Part shown: one piece after another, positions 16,426 through 25,073 of the stretch | Numbering within the stretch: position 1 is the first letter of the stretch | How the letters are laid out: each line of letters begins with the position of its first letter | NCBI RefSeq assembly: GCF_008932295.1 | Contig: NZ_WBWA01000036.1 | Location: forward strand, 1-35,995 | Length of the DNA stretch: 35,995 nucleotides | Reading direction: 5' to 3' | DNA from: Brucella tritici | Lineage (GTDB): Bacteria > Pseudomonadota > Alphaproteobacteria > Rhizobiales > Rhizobiaceae | Notes under the pieces: generated by a model | Database searches by the model: none | What the model saw: only the letters and a program-made list of their open reading frames with translations | What the model was told of the DNA's origin: nothing | Position numbers and translations under genes: made by a program

Positions 16426-17553
16426 ATGGTATACGCTACCGAGGCTTCAGTTGGTCGAAGCGGCGACACAGTTGCGGAATTTGTCGGCACCACCAAGCGT
16501 TATGGCGCCGTGCTTGCGGCCAGTCAGCTGAATCTGCAAATCCGGCGGGGGGAGTTCCTTTCTTTTTTGGGGCCATCGGGCTGCGGAAAAACAACTGCGC
16601 TGAGAATGCTCGCCGGTTTCGAACAACCAAGCGAAGGCGAAATATTGATCGACGGGTCAGAGGTCGGCACGACACCGGCCTATAAGCGTCCCGTCAACAT
16701 GGTGTTCCAGAGCTACGCCCTCTTTCCCCATATGACAGTGGCACAGAATGTGGGTTACGGACTAAGACAGCGCCGCCCGAGACTGGCAAAGTCCGATATC
16801 GACCTTCGCGTCGCGAAGGCGCTGGAAACCGTTCGTCTTGCCGATTTCGGTGGACGGCGGATATGGGAAATGTCGGGTGGACAGCAACAGCGTGTGGCGC
16901 TGGCCCGCGCTATCGTGAACGAACCCAAAATATTGTTGCTCGACGAACCGATGGCAGCACTGGACGCTAAACTGCGGACAGAGATGCAGCTTGAACTTTT
17001 GTCCTTGCAACGCAAGCTGGGCATAACTTTTGTGCTGGTCACGCATGACCAGCAAGAAGCACTGTCGATGTCCGACCGCATCTGCATCATGGGCAATGGT
17101 CGTATTGCGCAGATCGGGACGCCACGGGAACTCTATGATCGCCCGGCTAATCGTTATGTCGCCAACTTCGTGGGGCGCGCCAATATTCTCGCCGGGAAAG
17201 TTGAGCATATTGACGATGATCATGTGACGGTAAGCTTGGCCACGGGTCATAAGGTCGTGGTTGAGGCCGCCTTTGGTGTGGCGCCGGGAGCGGCCGTCGA
17301 CATCATGATCCGACCGGAAGCGCTGCGCCTGACCGTTTCACCAGCGGAAGGGGAGATGGCGATTGAAGTGCAGGTCGCAAACAAGATCTTCCTTGGCGAA
17401 CACATTGAATTCTTGCTCACCCATCCGGTTCTTGGATCGTTGCAGGTTCTGGTGCCAAGGCAGGCCGAACGCGCATTACCGGGTGTTGATGTGGGTTCTA
17501 CGGCTCACCTTGTCTGGGATCACGGAACAGGCCTGATCCTTGGGAGTGAATAG
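16426..17553 (+). CDS. spermidine/putrescine-type ABC transporter ATPase
   Basis: The 375-residue product belongs to the PotA-like class. Visible features: Walker A GPSGCGKTT (about residues 49-57), Q-loop FQSYALFPHMT (about 90-100), ABC signature MSGGQQQRVALARA (about 147-160), Walker B ILLLDEPMAALD (about 168-179), H-loop VLVTHDQQEALSMSD (about 203-217), and a C-terminal TOBE-type domain (about 280-370) with MIRPEALRL. It is a cytoplasmic energising subunit. ATG 16426 is preferred over the adjacent TTG at 16423; GGGGA lies about ten bases upstream. It is the first gene of an operon with the binding protein and two permeases. The family takes up polyamines, but relatives import other small cations and amines. 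Confidence 0.93.
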   Translation: MVYATEASVGRSGDTVAEFVGTTKRYGAVLAASQLNLQIRRGEFLSFLGPSGCGKTTALRMLAGFEQPSEGEILIDGSEVGTTPAYKRPVNMVFQSYALFPHMTVAQNVGYGLRQRRPRLAKSDIDLRVAKALETVRLADFGGRRIWEMSGGQQQRVALARAIVNEPKILLLDEPMAALDAKLRTEMQLELLSLQRKLGITFVLVTHDQQEALSMSDRICIMGNGRIAQIGTPRELYDRPANRYVANFVGRANILAGKVEHIDDDHVTVSLATGHKVVVEAAFGVAPGAAVDIMIRPEALRLTVSPAEGEMAIEVQVANKIFLGEHIEFLLTHPVLGSLQVLVPRQAERALPGVDVGSTAHLVWDHGTGLILGSE

Positions 17554-17647
17554 AGGTTCTACGGGAGCTACATCGGGATCGTGCCTCAGGTTGGGTGCGA
17601 TTTACAATGCCAAGTGCTGTCCACAAATAATAAAAGAGAGGGATAAA

Positions 17648-18802
17648 ATGACGAAGAAAGATACGCCGGTTTCCCGGCAGGCATTCATGGAGGAACTCCG
17701 TCGGTACCAGAAGGGCTCCGTTACGCGCCGCCATTTTCTTGGCGTGACCGGGCTTGGCGCTGCGACAGCTGTTATGGCAAGTGCATTGCCGGGGCTTTTA
17801 CCATCGCGTGCGTGGGCAGGCGACATTGGTGACCGGGTTTCGATCGCAACATGGCCGAATTATCAGGACCCCGACAATTTGGCGGCATTCCAGAAAGCGA
17901 CCGGCGCAGCGGTGCAGGTGAATGTTTTCGGTTCAAACGAGGAAATGTTCGCCAAGCTGCAGGCCGGTGGAGCAGGCTGGGATATTGTGGTCGCCACGAA
18001 CTACGCTATCAGCACCTATGCCGACAGCAAGATGATCGAGCCACTCGATCTGACAAAAATACCCAACTACAACGCCGAATCCTTCGAGGCGCGTTTCGCA
18101 ACGCCCGGCACTGTCGACGGCAAGCTCTACGGTATCCCAAAACTATGGGGCACAACGGGTATGGCCTGGGACAGCAACAAGGCGAAGACACCTTTCACCA
18201 GCTGGAAGGATTTTTTCGACCGGACCAAAACCGACTTTTCAGGTCGCACAATTATCCACGACTATCAGCTGACCGCTATCGGAAATGCCCTGAAATATTA
18301 CGGCTACTCGTTCAATTCCGTCGATCCGAAGGAATTGGCCGATGCAGAGAAACTGCTGATCGAGGTGAAGCCGCATCTCTTTGCCATCACCTCCGACTAT
18401 CAGCCCTCCATGCGCAACGGCGATGCCTGGCTGACGATGTGCTGGACCGGAGATGCGAAACAGATGAATCGCGATCTGCCGGAAATCCATTACACGCTCG
18501 GAAAGGAAGGCGGCGAAATCTGGTCCGATTTCTATACCATTCCGACCAGCGCGCCCAATCGCGAAGGCGCTTACGCCTTGCTGAACTTCCTGCTCGACCC
18601 TTCGGTCAATGCGCGCGAGGAACTTTTCCATGGTTATCCGGTGCCTGACGCGCGCGTCGAAGCTCTGGTGCCGGAAGAAATGCGCAATGATCCGATCCTT
18701 CATCCGGCGGCGGAACTTCTGTCGACACTGGAGTTCGGGGCGGCGGTCACCTTGACCGATCCAAACCGCGCGGAGCTTATCGCCCGCTTCAAATCGGCAT
18801 AA
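17648..18802 (+). CDS. Tat-exported PotD-like substrate-binding protein
   Basis: The 384-residue product starts at ATG 17648 after GAGAGGG; an in-frame extension to 17540 overlaps the ATPase gene and is not protein-like. The N-terminus carries a twin-arginine signal, VTRRHFLGVTGLGAATAVMA (about residues 26-45), ending near SRAWA. The mature part is of spermidine/putrescine-binding type: VSIATWPNYQDPDNLAAFQKATG, GSNEEMFAKLQAGGAGWDIVVATNYAIS, LYGIPKLWGTTGMAWDSNK, and EIWSDFYTIPTSAPNREGAYALLNFLLDP. Export by Tat suggests it folds in the cytoplasm. The 94-bp gap to the ATPase gene is the largest in the operon, as is common before an abundant binding protein. Ligand not predictable beyond the polyamine-like class. 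Confidence 0.92.
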   Translation: MTKKDTPVSRQAFMEELRRYQKGSVTRRHFLGVTGLGAATAVMASALPGLLPSRAWAGDIGDRVSIATWPNYQDPDNLAAFQKATGAAVQVNVFGSNEEMFAKLQAGGAGWDIVVATNYAISTYADSKMIEPLDLTKIPNYNAESFEARFATPGTVDGKLYGIPKLWGTTGMAWDSNKAKTPFTSWKDFFDRTKTDFSGRTIIHDYQLTAIGNALKYYGYSFNSVDPKELADAEKLLIEVKPHLFAITSDYQPSMRNGDAWLTMCWTGDAKQMNRDLPEIHYTLGKEGGEIWSDFYTIPTSAPNREGAYALLNFLLDPSVNAREELFHGYPVPDARVEALVPEEMRNDPILHPAAELLSTLEFGAAVTLTDPNRAELIARFKSA

Positions 18803-18814
18803 CGGACGGACACA

Positions 18815-19672
18815 ATGGCACTGTCTCAGCGAAAAATGCGCTGGCTCCTGCTGGGGCCGGCGGGCCTATGGTACGCGGCGCTCCTTGTGCTGCCGCTGGC
18901 GGTCGTCCTCGTTTATTCCTTCGGGGAACGCGGGGCAGCTGGCGGTTACGAGCCGGCTTTCACCCTTGCGCAATACGCCAATCTGGGAAGTCGCTGGGCC
19001 GCATTCCGCAACACATTGACGCTGGCCCCCATCGGCACCGTCGCTGCGCTGCTGATCGCTTACCCGCTGGCCTATTATCTTGCCTTGCGGGTCGGCAAGC
19101 AGTGGCGAACATTGCTGCTGGTATTGGTGATTGTGCCATTCTGGACCTCGATCCTGATCCGCTCATATGCGTGGATATTTCTTCTCGGCGGACGAGGCAT
19201 CCCCCAATTGCTTTCGGCATTCGGGCTCGGTGAGTTCCGCCTGATCAATACGCCTTTCGCCGTTCTGGTGGGCATCGTCTACGGTTATCTGCCGCTGATG
19301 TTCTTCCCGATCTATGTGAGCCTCGATAAGCTCGACCGGCGGCTGTTGGAAGCGGCAGACGATCTTGGAACTCCACCCTGGCGGCGCTTCCTGCAAATCA
19401 CCCTGCCTTTGTCGCTCCCCGGCGTGGCAACCGGCTCGATGCTCGTCTTCATTCTGCTCATGGGTGAATATCTCATCCCGCAGATGCTGGGTGGTGGCAA
19501 TGTCTTCTTCGTCGGAAATGCGCTGGTCGACCTTTTCCTGCAGTCGCGTAACTGGGCGTTCGGCTCCGCCGTATCGATAACGCTGGTCGCGATCATGTTG
19601 CTTGTCGTCTCTCTTTACATGCGTTTCCTGCGCCTGATGGGGACAGCGCGCGACGATGTCAGTTTGATGTGA
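18815..19672 (+). CDS. polyamine-type ABC permease, PotB-like
   Basis: The 285-residue inner-membrane protein has six hydrophobic segments. The EAA loop EAADDLGTPPWRRFLQITLPLSLPGVATG (about residues 187-215) is the contact site for the ATPase. It starts 12 bp after the binding-protein stop. It pairs with the next permease to form the channel. Confidence 0.92.
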   Translation: MALSQRKMRWLLLGPAGLWYAALLVLPLAVVLVYSFGERGAAGGYEPAFTLAQYANLGSRWAAFRNTLTLAPIGTVAALLIAYPLAYYLALRVGKQWRTLLLVLVIVPFWTSILIRSYAWIFLLGGRGIPQLLSAFGLGEFRLINTPFAVLVGIVYGYLPLMFFPIYVSLDKLDRRLLEAADDLGTPPWRRFLQITLPLSLPGVATGSMLVFILLMGEYLIPQMLGGGNVFFVGNALVDLFLQSRNWAFGSAVSITLVAIMLLVVSLYMRFLRLMGTARDDVSLM

Positions 19673-19679
19673 GGAAGCC

Positions 19680-20483
19680 ATGCGCATCTATGCTTTTGCA
19701 ATTTATCTGTTCCTCTATCTTCCCATCGGGATTATCGCGCTGTTCAGCTTTTCCGCAGGCAGGTCGGCGAGCCAGCTTCAGGGTTTCTCGACGCAATGGT
19801 ATTCCAAGGCGCTCGACAATCCGTTCGTTATCGATGCTCTCAAGACTTCGGCATCAGTGGCGCTGACTTCGGCGTTCCTGTCTTGCCTGCTTGGCACGAT
19901 GGCTGCCATTGCATTGACAGGCCTGAAAGGAAAATTGCGGGTTCTCTTCGACGCCATGATCTACATCGCGGTGATGATCCCCGGCATCGTCATCGGTATC
20001 GCAACGCTGATCGCGCTGGTAACCGTATTCAACACCGTCAATCCCTGGCTTCAGGCGGTGACGGGTTTGAAGCTCTCTTTGGGATATGGCTCGCTCATAG
20101 CGGCGCATGTGCTGTTCACCATGTCCCTCGTCATCATTCTGGTGCGCGCCCGTATCGACGGCATGGATCGTTCATTGCTGGAAGCTTCGTTCGATCTTGG
20201 TGCAGGGCCAATCGGTACCTTTCGGCAAGTGACCCTGCCAATGCTGACGCCTGCGATAATGGCTGGCTTTCTTCTGAGTTTCACCTTCAGTTTCGATGAT
20301 TTCATCATTGCTTTCTTCGTTGCCGGGCCAGAAACGACCCTTCCGATCTACATCTTTTCGTCAATCCGTCGCGGAGTGACGCCGGAGATCAATGCCATCG
20401 GCACGATGGTAATGGTGTTCTCTCTGCTGCTGCTTGTCTTCGCACAAATCATTCTCCGGCGCGGGAAACCGGCAGGTCATTAG
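19680..20483 (+). CDS. polyamine-type ABC permease, PotC-like
   Basis: The 267-residue second permease starts seven bases after the first, with GAGGA before its ATG. The N-terminal YLFLYLPIGIIALFSFSAG is the usual first helix of PotC-like proteins. The EAA loop is EASFDLGAGPIGTFRQVTLPMLTPAIMAG (about residues 169-197), followed by FTFSFDDFIIAFFVAGPETTLPIYIFSSIRRGVTPEINAI, which is characteristic of this class. It forms a heterodimer with the upstream permease. Confidence 0.93.
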   Translation: MRIYAFAIYLFLYLPIGIIALFSFSAGRSASQLQGFSTQWYSKALDNPFVIDALKTSASVALTSAFLSCLLGTMAAIALTGLKGKLRVLFDAMIYIAVMIPGIVIGIATLIALVTVFNTVNPWLQAVTGLKLSLGYGSLIAAHVLFTMSLVIILVRARIDGMDRSLLEASFDLGAGPIGTFRQVTLPMLTPAIMAGFLLSFTFSFDDFIIAFFVAGPETTLPIYIFSSIRRGVTPEINAIGTMVMVFSLLLLVFAQIILRRGKPAGH

Positions 20484-20548
20484 ATGCCAAAAGCATTTCA
20501 AGCGCCTGCCTTCCTCCTGTTCTCCGCGATCATTCTAGGGAAAAAATC

Positions 20549-21313
20549 ATGAATTCTTGTCTTGAGGGCCGGGTTGCCCTTGTCACAGGCGCCGGATCGG
20601 GTATCGGCCGCGCCGGCGCAATCGCCATGGCGGCAGAGGGCGCAACCGTTATGGTCACGGATCTGCGCGCCGAACTTGCGGAAGCAACGGCAGAAGTGAT
20701 CCGAGCCAATGGCGGGCAGGCCGAAAGCGCGGCACTTGATGCGCGTGACGATGCCGCGATCACTGAAACTGTTGCTGGTGTCGCCGCACGCCATGGCAGG
20801 CTCGATATCGTGCATTCTCACGTCGGCATTCAGATCGCCGGAAAACTTGAGGAAGTGACACCCGATCAAATGGACTTGGCGTGGGCGCTCAATGTGCGTT
20901 CGCATTTTGTTGTGGCGCAGGCCGCGCTTGCGCCAATGCGGACGCAGGGCGGGGGATCGGTGATTATTACTGCCTCCAATTCCGGATGCCAGTATGATCG
21001 CGGCATGATTTCCTATGCCACCACCAAGCATGCAGCCGTGGCGATGGTACGGCAGATGGCGGCTGACTATGCGCGGGAGAACATCCGGTTCAATGCGCTT
21101 TGTCCGGGATTTGTCGATACGCCTTTCAATGCTGGCTTCGAACAGCAGATGGGGGGGAGGGCAGCGCTTGAAAACTACGTTTCGGAAACAATACCGATGG
21201 GGCGCTGGGCGTCGCCTGAAGAAATTGCAGCCGGTATCGTATATCTTGCTTCGCCGCAGTCGGCTTTCGTAACGGGGCTCGCATTGGTTATAGACGGCGG
21301 CGAAGTTCTCTGA
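20549..21313 (+). CDS. short-chain dehydrogenase/reductase (classical SDR)
   Basis: The 254-residue product has a Rossmann glycine motif TGAGSGIG (about residues 13-20), an acidic residue after strand beta-2 (VTDLRAE) suggesting NAD(H) preference, catalytic Ser in ITASNSG (about 140), YATTK (Tyr and Lys about 156-160), and the C-terminal WASPEEIAAGIVYLASPQSAFVTGLALVIDGG. The usual NNAG motif after strand beta-4 is replaced by HSHVG (about residues 90-94), a notable departure. It follows the permeases by 65 bp on the same strand with AGGGA before ATG, so it is probably co-transcribed and may act on the imported compound or its product. Substrate unknown. Confidence 0.9.
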   Translation: MNSCLEGRVALVTGAGSGIGRAGAIAMAAEGATVMVTDLRAELAEATAEVIRANGGQAESAALDARDDAAITETVAGVAARHGRLDIVHSHVGIQIAGKLEEVTPDQMDLAWALNVRSHFVVAQAALAPMRTQGGGSVIITASNSGCQYDRGMISYATTKHAAVAMVRQMAADYARENIRFNALCPGFVDTPFNAGFEQQMGGRAALENYVSETIPMGRWASPEEIAAGIVYLASPQSAFVTGLALVIDGGEVL

Positions 21314-21371
21314 GATTGATCGTTACCGTCGTGGAACGGTCATTGGTTCTGCGGCGTATCGCAGGCCTTGC

Positions 21372-23258
21372 TCACCGGGCTTGTCCTTCAAGGCGGCTGC
21401 CTGGTGCAGCCTGCGCTTGGATGGTCGGAGAGATTCTCAACGCCCGGAGCGCATTGAGGATAACAGCGACATCAATCACTTCCTGCAGCAATGCACCCTG
21501 GACAGGTAACAGATAACCGAACGCTGCTGCGATCATGGCGATCACGGAAAGGCCGATCCCCACCACAACACTTTCGATCGCAATGCGCCTTGACCGCTTC
21601 GCAATCTCCATCCCGGTGCGAAGCCTGTCTATCCTGTCAACGAGAAGAACGACGTCGGCTGCCTCAGCCGACGCTGCCGCTCCCCTTGCACCCATCGCAA
21701 CGCCGACATCAGCCGCGGCAAGTGCGGGCGCGTCGTTGACGCCGTCTCCGACCATCATCACAGCACCGTTCTTGCGCTCGCTGAGTACGGTCAGCACTTT
21801 TTGATCGGGTGAAAGTTCGGAGTAGATGGCGTCAAGCCCCAAGCCCTTGGTGATGCGCCTGGCCACCGCAGCACGATCGCCTGTCGCCAGCACTATGCGC
21901 CTCACGCCGTCTTTGCGTATACCGCGTAACGTATCGACCACATCGCTGCGCAACGGATCGGCCATGACGATATAGCCCGCAAGCCTGCCGTCTATTGCGA
22001 CTGCAACCAAGACTGCTCCGGCTTCCGTATTGGGGATTTCGACCAGCTTTGCATTGGCTTGTCTCTCAACGAAGCTGTGCCCGCCGACAATGACGCTTTT
22101 GCCATCGACCCGGCCAGCCACTCCATCCCCGGCCAGTTCGCTGACGTCAGTCGGCAATACAAGATTTATACCGCGCCCCTGAGCGGCCAGTACAAGGGCC
22201 TGTGCCATAGGGTGTTTGGACACCTGGTCAAGGGAAGCAGCGAACCGCAATACCTCGTTTTCACTGAATCCCGGCTCAAGGTGGATTGAGGTGATTTGCG
22301 GACGACCGTCGGTCAGCGTTCCGGTCTTGTCCAGCACCAATGTATTGATACGGGCCATATTCTCCAATGGACGGGAGCCTTTCACCAACACCCCGAAATG
22401 AGCCGAACGCGACAGTCCCGCAACAAGAGCGACGGGCACCGCCAGAATGAGAGGACATGGTGTCGCCACGACGAGAACGGCGACCGACCTTATCGGGTCT
22501 CCCGTGAACCACCATGCTCCGAAGGCGATTATGACGGTCACGATCAGAAAGCCGACAGACCACTGGTCTGCCAGTCTCGACATTGGAGCCTTGGAATGCT
22601 GTGCTTCTTCCACGAGGCGAACGATGCCAGCGTAGGTGCTATCCTTCGCTTCGTGCTTGGCAACGATATCGAAAGCATCGCCGGCATTCATCGAGCCGCT
22701 CAGCACATCCGCTCCCGACGCAAGCGAAACCGGAAGTGACTCTCCCGTGAGCGCAGACGTGTTTACGAAGGCCTTTGCGGAGGCGATACGCCCATCAACG
22801 GGAATGACATCCCCTTGACGGATCAGGAGGCGGTCACCCGGACGAACCGTATCCACGGCAATCTCTTCGAGATGGTCATCGATATAACGCATTGTCGTTC
22901 GCGGCGCACGGGACAGCAAGGCATGCATCTCACGGCGTGCCCGCCCTTCGGCAAAGCTTTCAAGAAAGGCTCCCCCAGTATACATGAGGGCGACGATCGA
23001 AGCCGCCAGCATTTCCCCGAATGCCAGCGCGGCCGTCATCGACATCGCCGCGACGATATCCAGCCCGAACTCCTTTCGCCATAAACTCCGGAGAATTTCG
23101 ACGAGCAAAGTCGCCAGCACAGGCAAAGTGGCAATAGTCCAGGCTAGCCGCGCGCCGTATGAGTAGCCGGAGAAGTGCAGGCCGAGCCCGATAACAAGTC
23201 CGCAGAAGGCAAAAATCAAAAGGATTGTCTTTGATCGATCTTCACCTGAAAACCGCAT
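21372..23258 (-). CDS. P1B-type heavy-metal ATPase without metal-binding N-terminal domain
   Basis: The product is about 628 residues. It has the actuator motif NTSALTGESLPV, the membrane metal motif TPCPL in helix M6-equivalent (VVATPCPLILAVPVAL), phosphorylation motif DKTGTLTDGRP, the heavy-metal HP motif SKHPMAQAL, nucleotide/hinge motif MMVGDGVNDAPALAAADVGVAMG, and C-terminal helices ending EVIDVAVILNALRAL. Seven to eight membrane segments fit a P1B pump; no N-terminal CXXC/HMA domain is present. TPC rather than CPC means the metal cannot be assigned to copper or zinc by rule. I start at ATG 23258 (GGGGAG nine bases upstream) instead of the TTG at 23333. It is divergent from the Blh gene, with a 230-bp gap between them. 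Confidence 0.9.
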   Translation of the reverse strand: MRFSGEDRSKTILLIFAFCGLVIGLGLHFSGYSYGARLAWTIATLPVLATLLVEILRSLWRKEFGLDIVAAMSMTAALAFGEMLAASIVALMYTGGAFLESFAEGRARREMHALLSRAPRTTMRYIDDHLEEIAVDTVRPGDRLLIRQGDVIPVDGRIASAKAFVNTSALTGESLPVSLASGADVLSGSMNAGDAFDIVAKHEAKDSTYAGIVRLVEEAQHSKAPMSRLADQWSVGFLIVTVIIAFGAWWFTGDPIRSVAVLVVATPCPLILAVPVALVAGLSRSAHFGVLVKGSRPLENMARINTLVLDKTGTLTDGRPQITSIHLEPGFSENEVLRFAASLDQVSKHPMAQALVLAAQGRGINLVLPTDVSELAGDGVAGRVDGKSVIVGGHSFVERQANAKLVEIPNTEAGAVLVAVAIDGRLAGYIVMADPLRSDVVDTLRGIRKDGVRRIVLATGDRAAVARRITKGLGLDAIYSELSPDQKVLTVLSERKNGAVMMVGDGVNDAPALAAADVGVAMGARGAAASAEAADVVLLVDRIDRLRTGMEIAKRSRRIAIESVVVGIGLSVIAMIAAAFGYLLPVQGALLQEVIDVAVILNALRALRISPTIQAQAAPGSRLEGQAR

Positions 23259-23429
23259 CTTTAGCGTCTCCCCAGCGTACAGATTGAACGAACTATAAAG
23301 TGCATTGCCCCGCCTCACAGTGACTAGGATCAATTCTCTTCAGGGCGTTGCCGTGTTCTGAGGCGGCCTACGCTCCGTCTCTCGAAAAATTTCCATGAAA
23401 GCTGTGAAAGCAAACCTCGCGAAGCACGC

Positions 23430-23473
23430 TTGAAAAAGCAATCATTATACATTATTATATATTGTATAATGAT
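23430..23473 (+). promoter_or_regulatory. promoter and perfect AT-rich operator of blh
   Basis: ATCATTATACA (23441-23451) and TGTATAATGAT (23463-23473) form a perfect 11-bp inverted repeat around 11 bases. A promoter fits inside it: -35 TTGAAA (23430-23435), 17 bases, -10 TATTAT (23453-23458); an alternative -10 TATAAT is at 23465. Operators of this kind upstream of blh are bound by the ArsR-family sulfide sensor BigR in related bacteria. No bigR gene is in the window. Confidence 0.65.
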
Positions 23474-23488
23474 ATTTTGGAGGCAAAA

Positions 23489-24787
23489 ATGCCCATCACT
23501 GCAATATCCGGGAAGCTGTCGGTATCTTCGCAACTAAGCCGGGAAGAACTCGGTTCGCTGCATCGCAGCGGCTTCAAAACACTCATCAACAACCGTCCTG
23601 ACGGCGAGGATGCAGACCAGCCCGGAAACAAGGCCGAATACGATACCGCCCGTCAATATGATTTTTCCTACGCGTTCATTCCGGTCACTATGAGCGCGAT
23701 CACTGAAGCTGATGTGCGTGCATTTCAGACGGCGGTCGGAAAATCTGAAGGCCCCGTGCTTGCTCATTGCAAGACGGGTATGCGCTCGCTCAGCCTTCAT
23801 CTGATCGGCGAAGTATTGGACGGGCGCATGTCCGTCGAGGAAGTCATACCCTTCGGGCACCGGCACGGCTTTGATACCAGTGCTGCCGCAGCATGGCTTG
23901 AACGCTTTGCTGACCTTCGCCCGCGGGTAAAAGGATTTTTCGACAAGCGAACCTCCAGCGTTCAGTACGTGGTGTCCGATCCGGCAACCGGTATGTGCGC
24001 AATAGTGGACCCCGTTCTCGACTTTGATGAAAAGTCGGGGTCAACGGCGACGATCAATGCCGATGCAATTCTCGATTACGTCCGCGAAAACAGCCTGACT
24101 GTTGAATGGATTCTCGACACCCATCCACATGCGGATCATTTTTCTGCAGCCCAGTATCTGAAGGAGAGAACTGGTGCAAAAACAGCGATAGGTGAGCATG
24201 TAATCGATGTCCAGAAGCTGTGGAAGGGGATATATAACTGGCCCGGGCTTGCCACCGATGGCTCACAATGGGATCGGCTGTTTGCCGATGGCGAGACGTT
24301 CAAGATCGGTTCCATTGATGCCAGGGTTCTGTTCTCTCCGGGGCATACGCTTGCCTCCATCACTTACGTGGTTGGCGATGCCGCCTTTGTGCATGACACA
24401 ATCTTCATGCCTGACGGCGGTACGGCACGCGCCGATTTTCCCGGCGGCGATGCGAGAGCTTTGTGGAAGTCGATCCAGGACATCCTCGCACTTCCTGACG
24501 AGACGCGGATATTCACCGGGCATGATTATCAGCCGGGCGGCCGTACGCCACGCTGGGAAAGCACTGTAACGGACCAGAAAAAGTTCAACCCGCATCTTGC
24601 TGGGGTGACGGAAGAGGCCTTCGTTACCTTACGAACCAAGCGAGACAATACGCTGCCAATGCCAAAGCTGATCCTGCATGCGCTACAGGTAAACATATGC
24701 GGCGGGCGACTGCCTGAGCCGGAAGCCAACGGCAAGCGCTACCTGAAATTTCCGCTGGATGCATTGGAGGGAGCTGTTTGGGAGTGA
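23489..24787 (+). CDS. blh: Blh-type fusion: DUF442 phosphatase/rhodanese-like domain plus persulfide dioxygenase
   Basis: The 432-residue product starts at ATG 23489 after TGGAGG. Residues 1-135 form the DUF442 (beta-lactamase-hydrolase-like) domain, with SREELGSLHRSGFKTLINNRPDGE and active-site loop AHCKTGMRSLSL (CxxGxRS). Residues about 155-430 are a metallo-beta-lactamase-fold ETHE1-like dioxygenase: THPHADHFSAA (metal ligands), SPGHTLASITYVVGDAAFVHDTIFMPDGG, TGHDYQPGG. In Agrobacterium and Xylella the fusion oxidises sulfur of glutathione persulfide and transfers it, detoxifying hydrogen sulfide. Here no sulfite exporter or bigR sits beside it; the neighbour is a metal ATPase. Regulation is probably by the operator just upstream. 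Confidence 0.93.
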   Translation: MPITAISGKLSVSSQLSREELGSLHRSGFKTLINNRPDGEDADQPGNKAEYDTARQYDFSYAFIPVTMSAITEADVRAFQTAVGKSEGPVLAHCKTGMRSLSLHLIGEVLDGRMSVEEVIPFGHRHGFDTSAAAAWLERFADLRPRVKGFFDKRTSSVQYVVSDPATGMCAIVDPVLDFDEKSGSTATINADAILDYVRENSLTVEWILDTHPHADHFSAAQYLKERTGAKTAIGEHVIDVQKLWKGIYNWPGLATDGSQWDRLFADGETFKIGSIDARVLFSPGHTLASITYVVGDAAFVHDTIFMPDGGTARADFPGGDARALWKSIQDILALPDETRIFTGHDYQPGGRTPRWESTVTDQKKFNPHLAGVTEEAFVTLRTKRDNTLPMPKLILHALQVNICGGRLPEPEANGKRYLKFPLDALEGAVWE

Positions 24788-24987
24788 CTAAGGACATGCC
24801 GGGAATGGTGAAGGCCTGTTCCCCACGGTACGAAAGTTTCGGCTTTGCATCGTGCCCCAAACAAATGGATATAACGGTCTATTCCGATGCAATTGACGAG
24901 AATAGCTACCCTTTTGACGCCAATAGCAAATTTGCGAGGATGTGCTGAAGCCAGCAGGCTTACAAGTTGATGCTTGCCTCGCTGTTT

Positions 24988-25032
24988 CCCGAAAAAGCGA
25001 AGTGGCACTTTGCAATAAGTGCCACTTTCGGG
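24988..25032. terminator. nested palindrome between convergent genes
   Basis: Inner stem AAGTGGCAC (25000-25008) and GTGCCACTT (25019-25027); outer arms CCCGAAA and TTTCGGG. TTTCGGGAGATATGCTC resembles the tail of the Bru-RS-type repeat at 11793, so this is probably a degenerate relative. It lies between the 3' ends of blh and the LprI-like gene and could terminate both, though U runs are lacking. Confidence 0.5.
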
Positions 25033-25073
25033 AGATATGCTCGAACCTTCCCGCAGGCGGATCAAAGATCATT

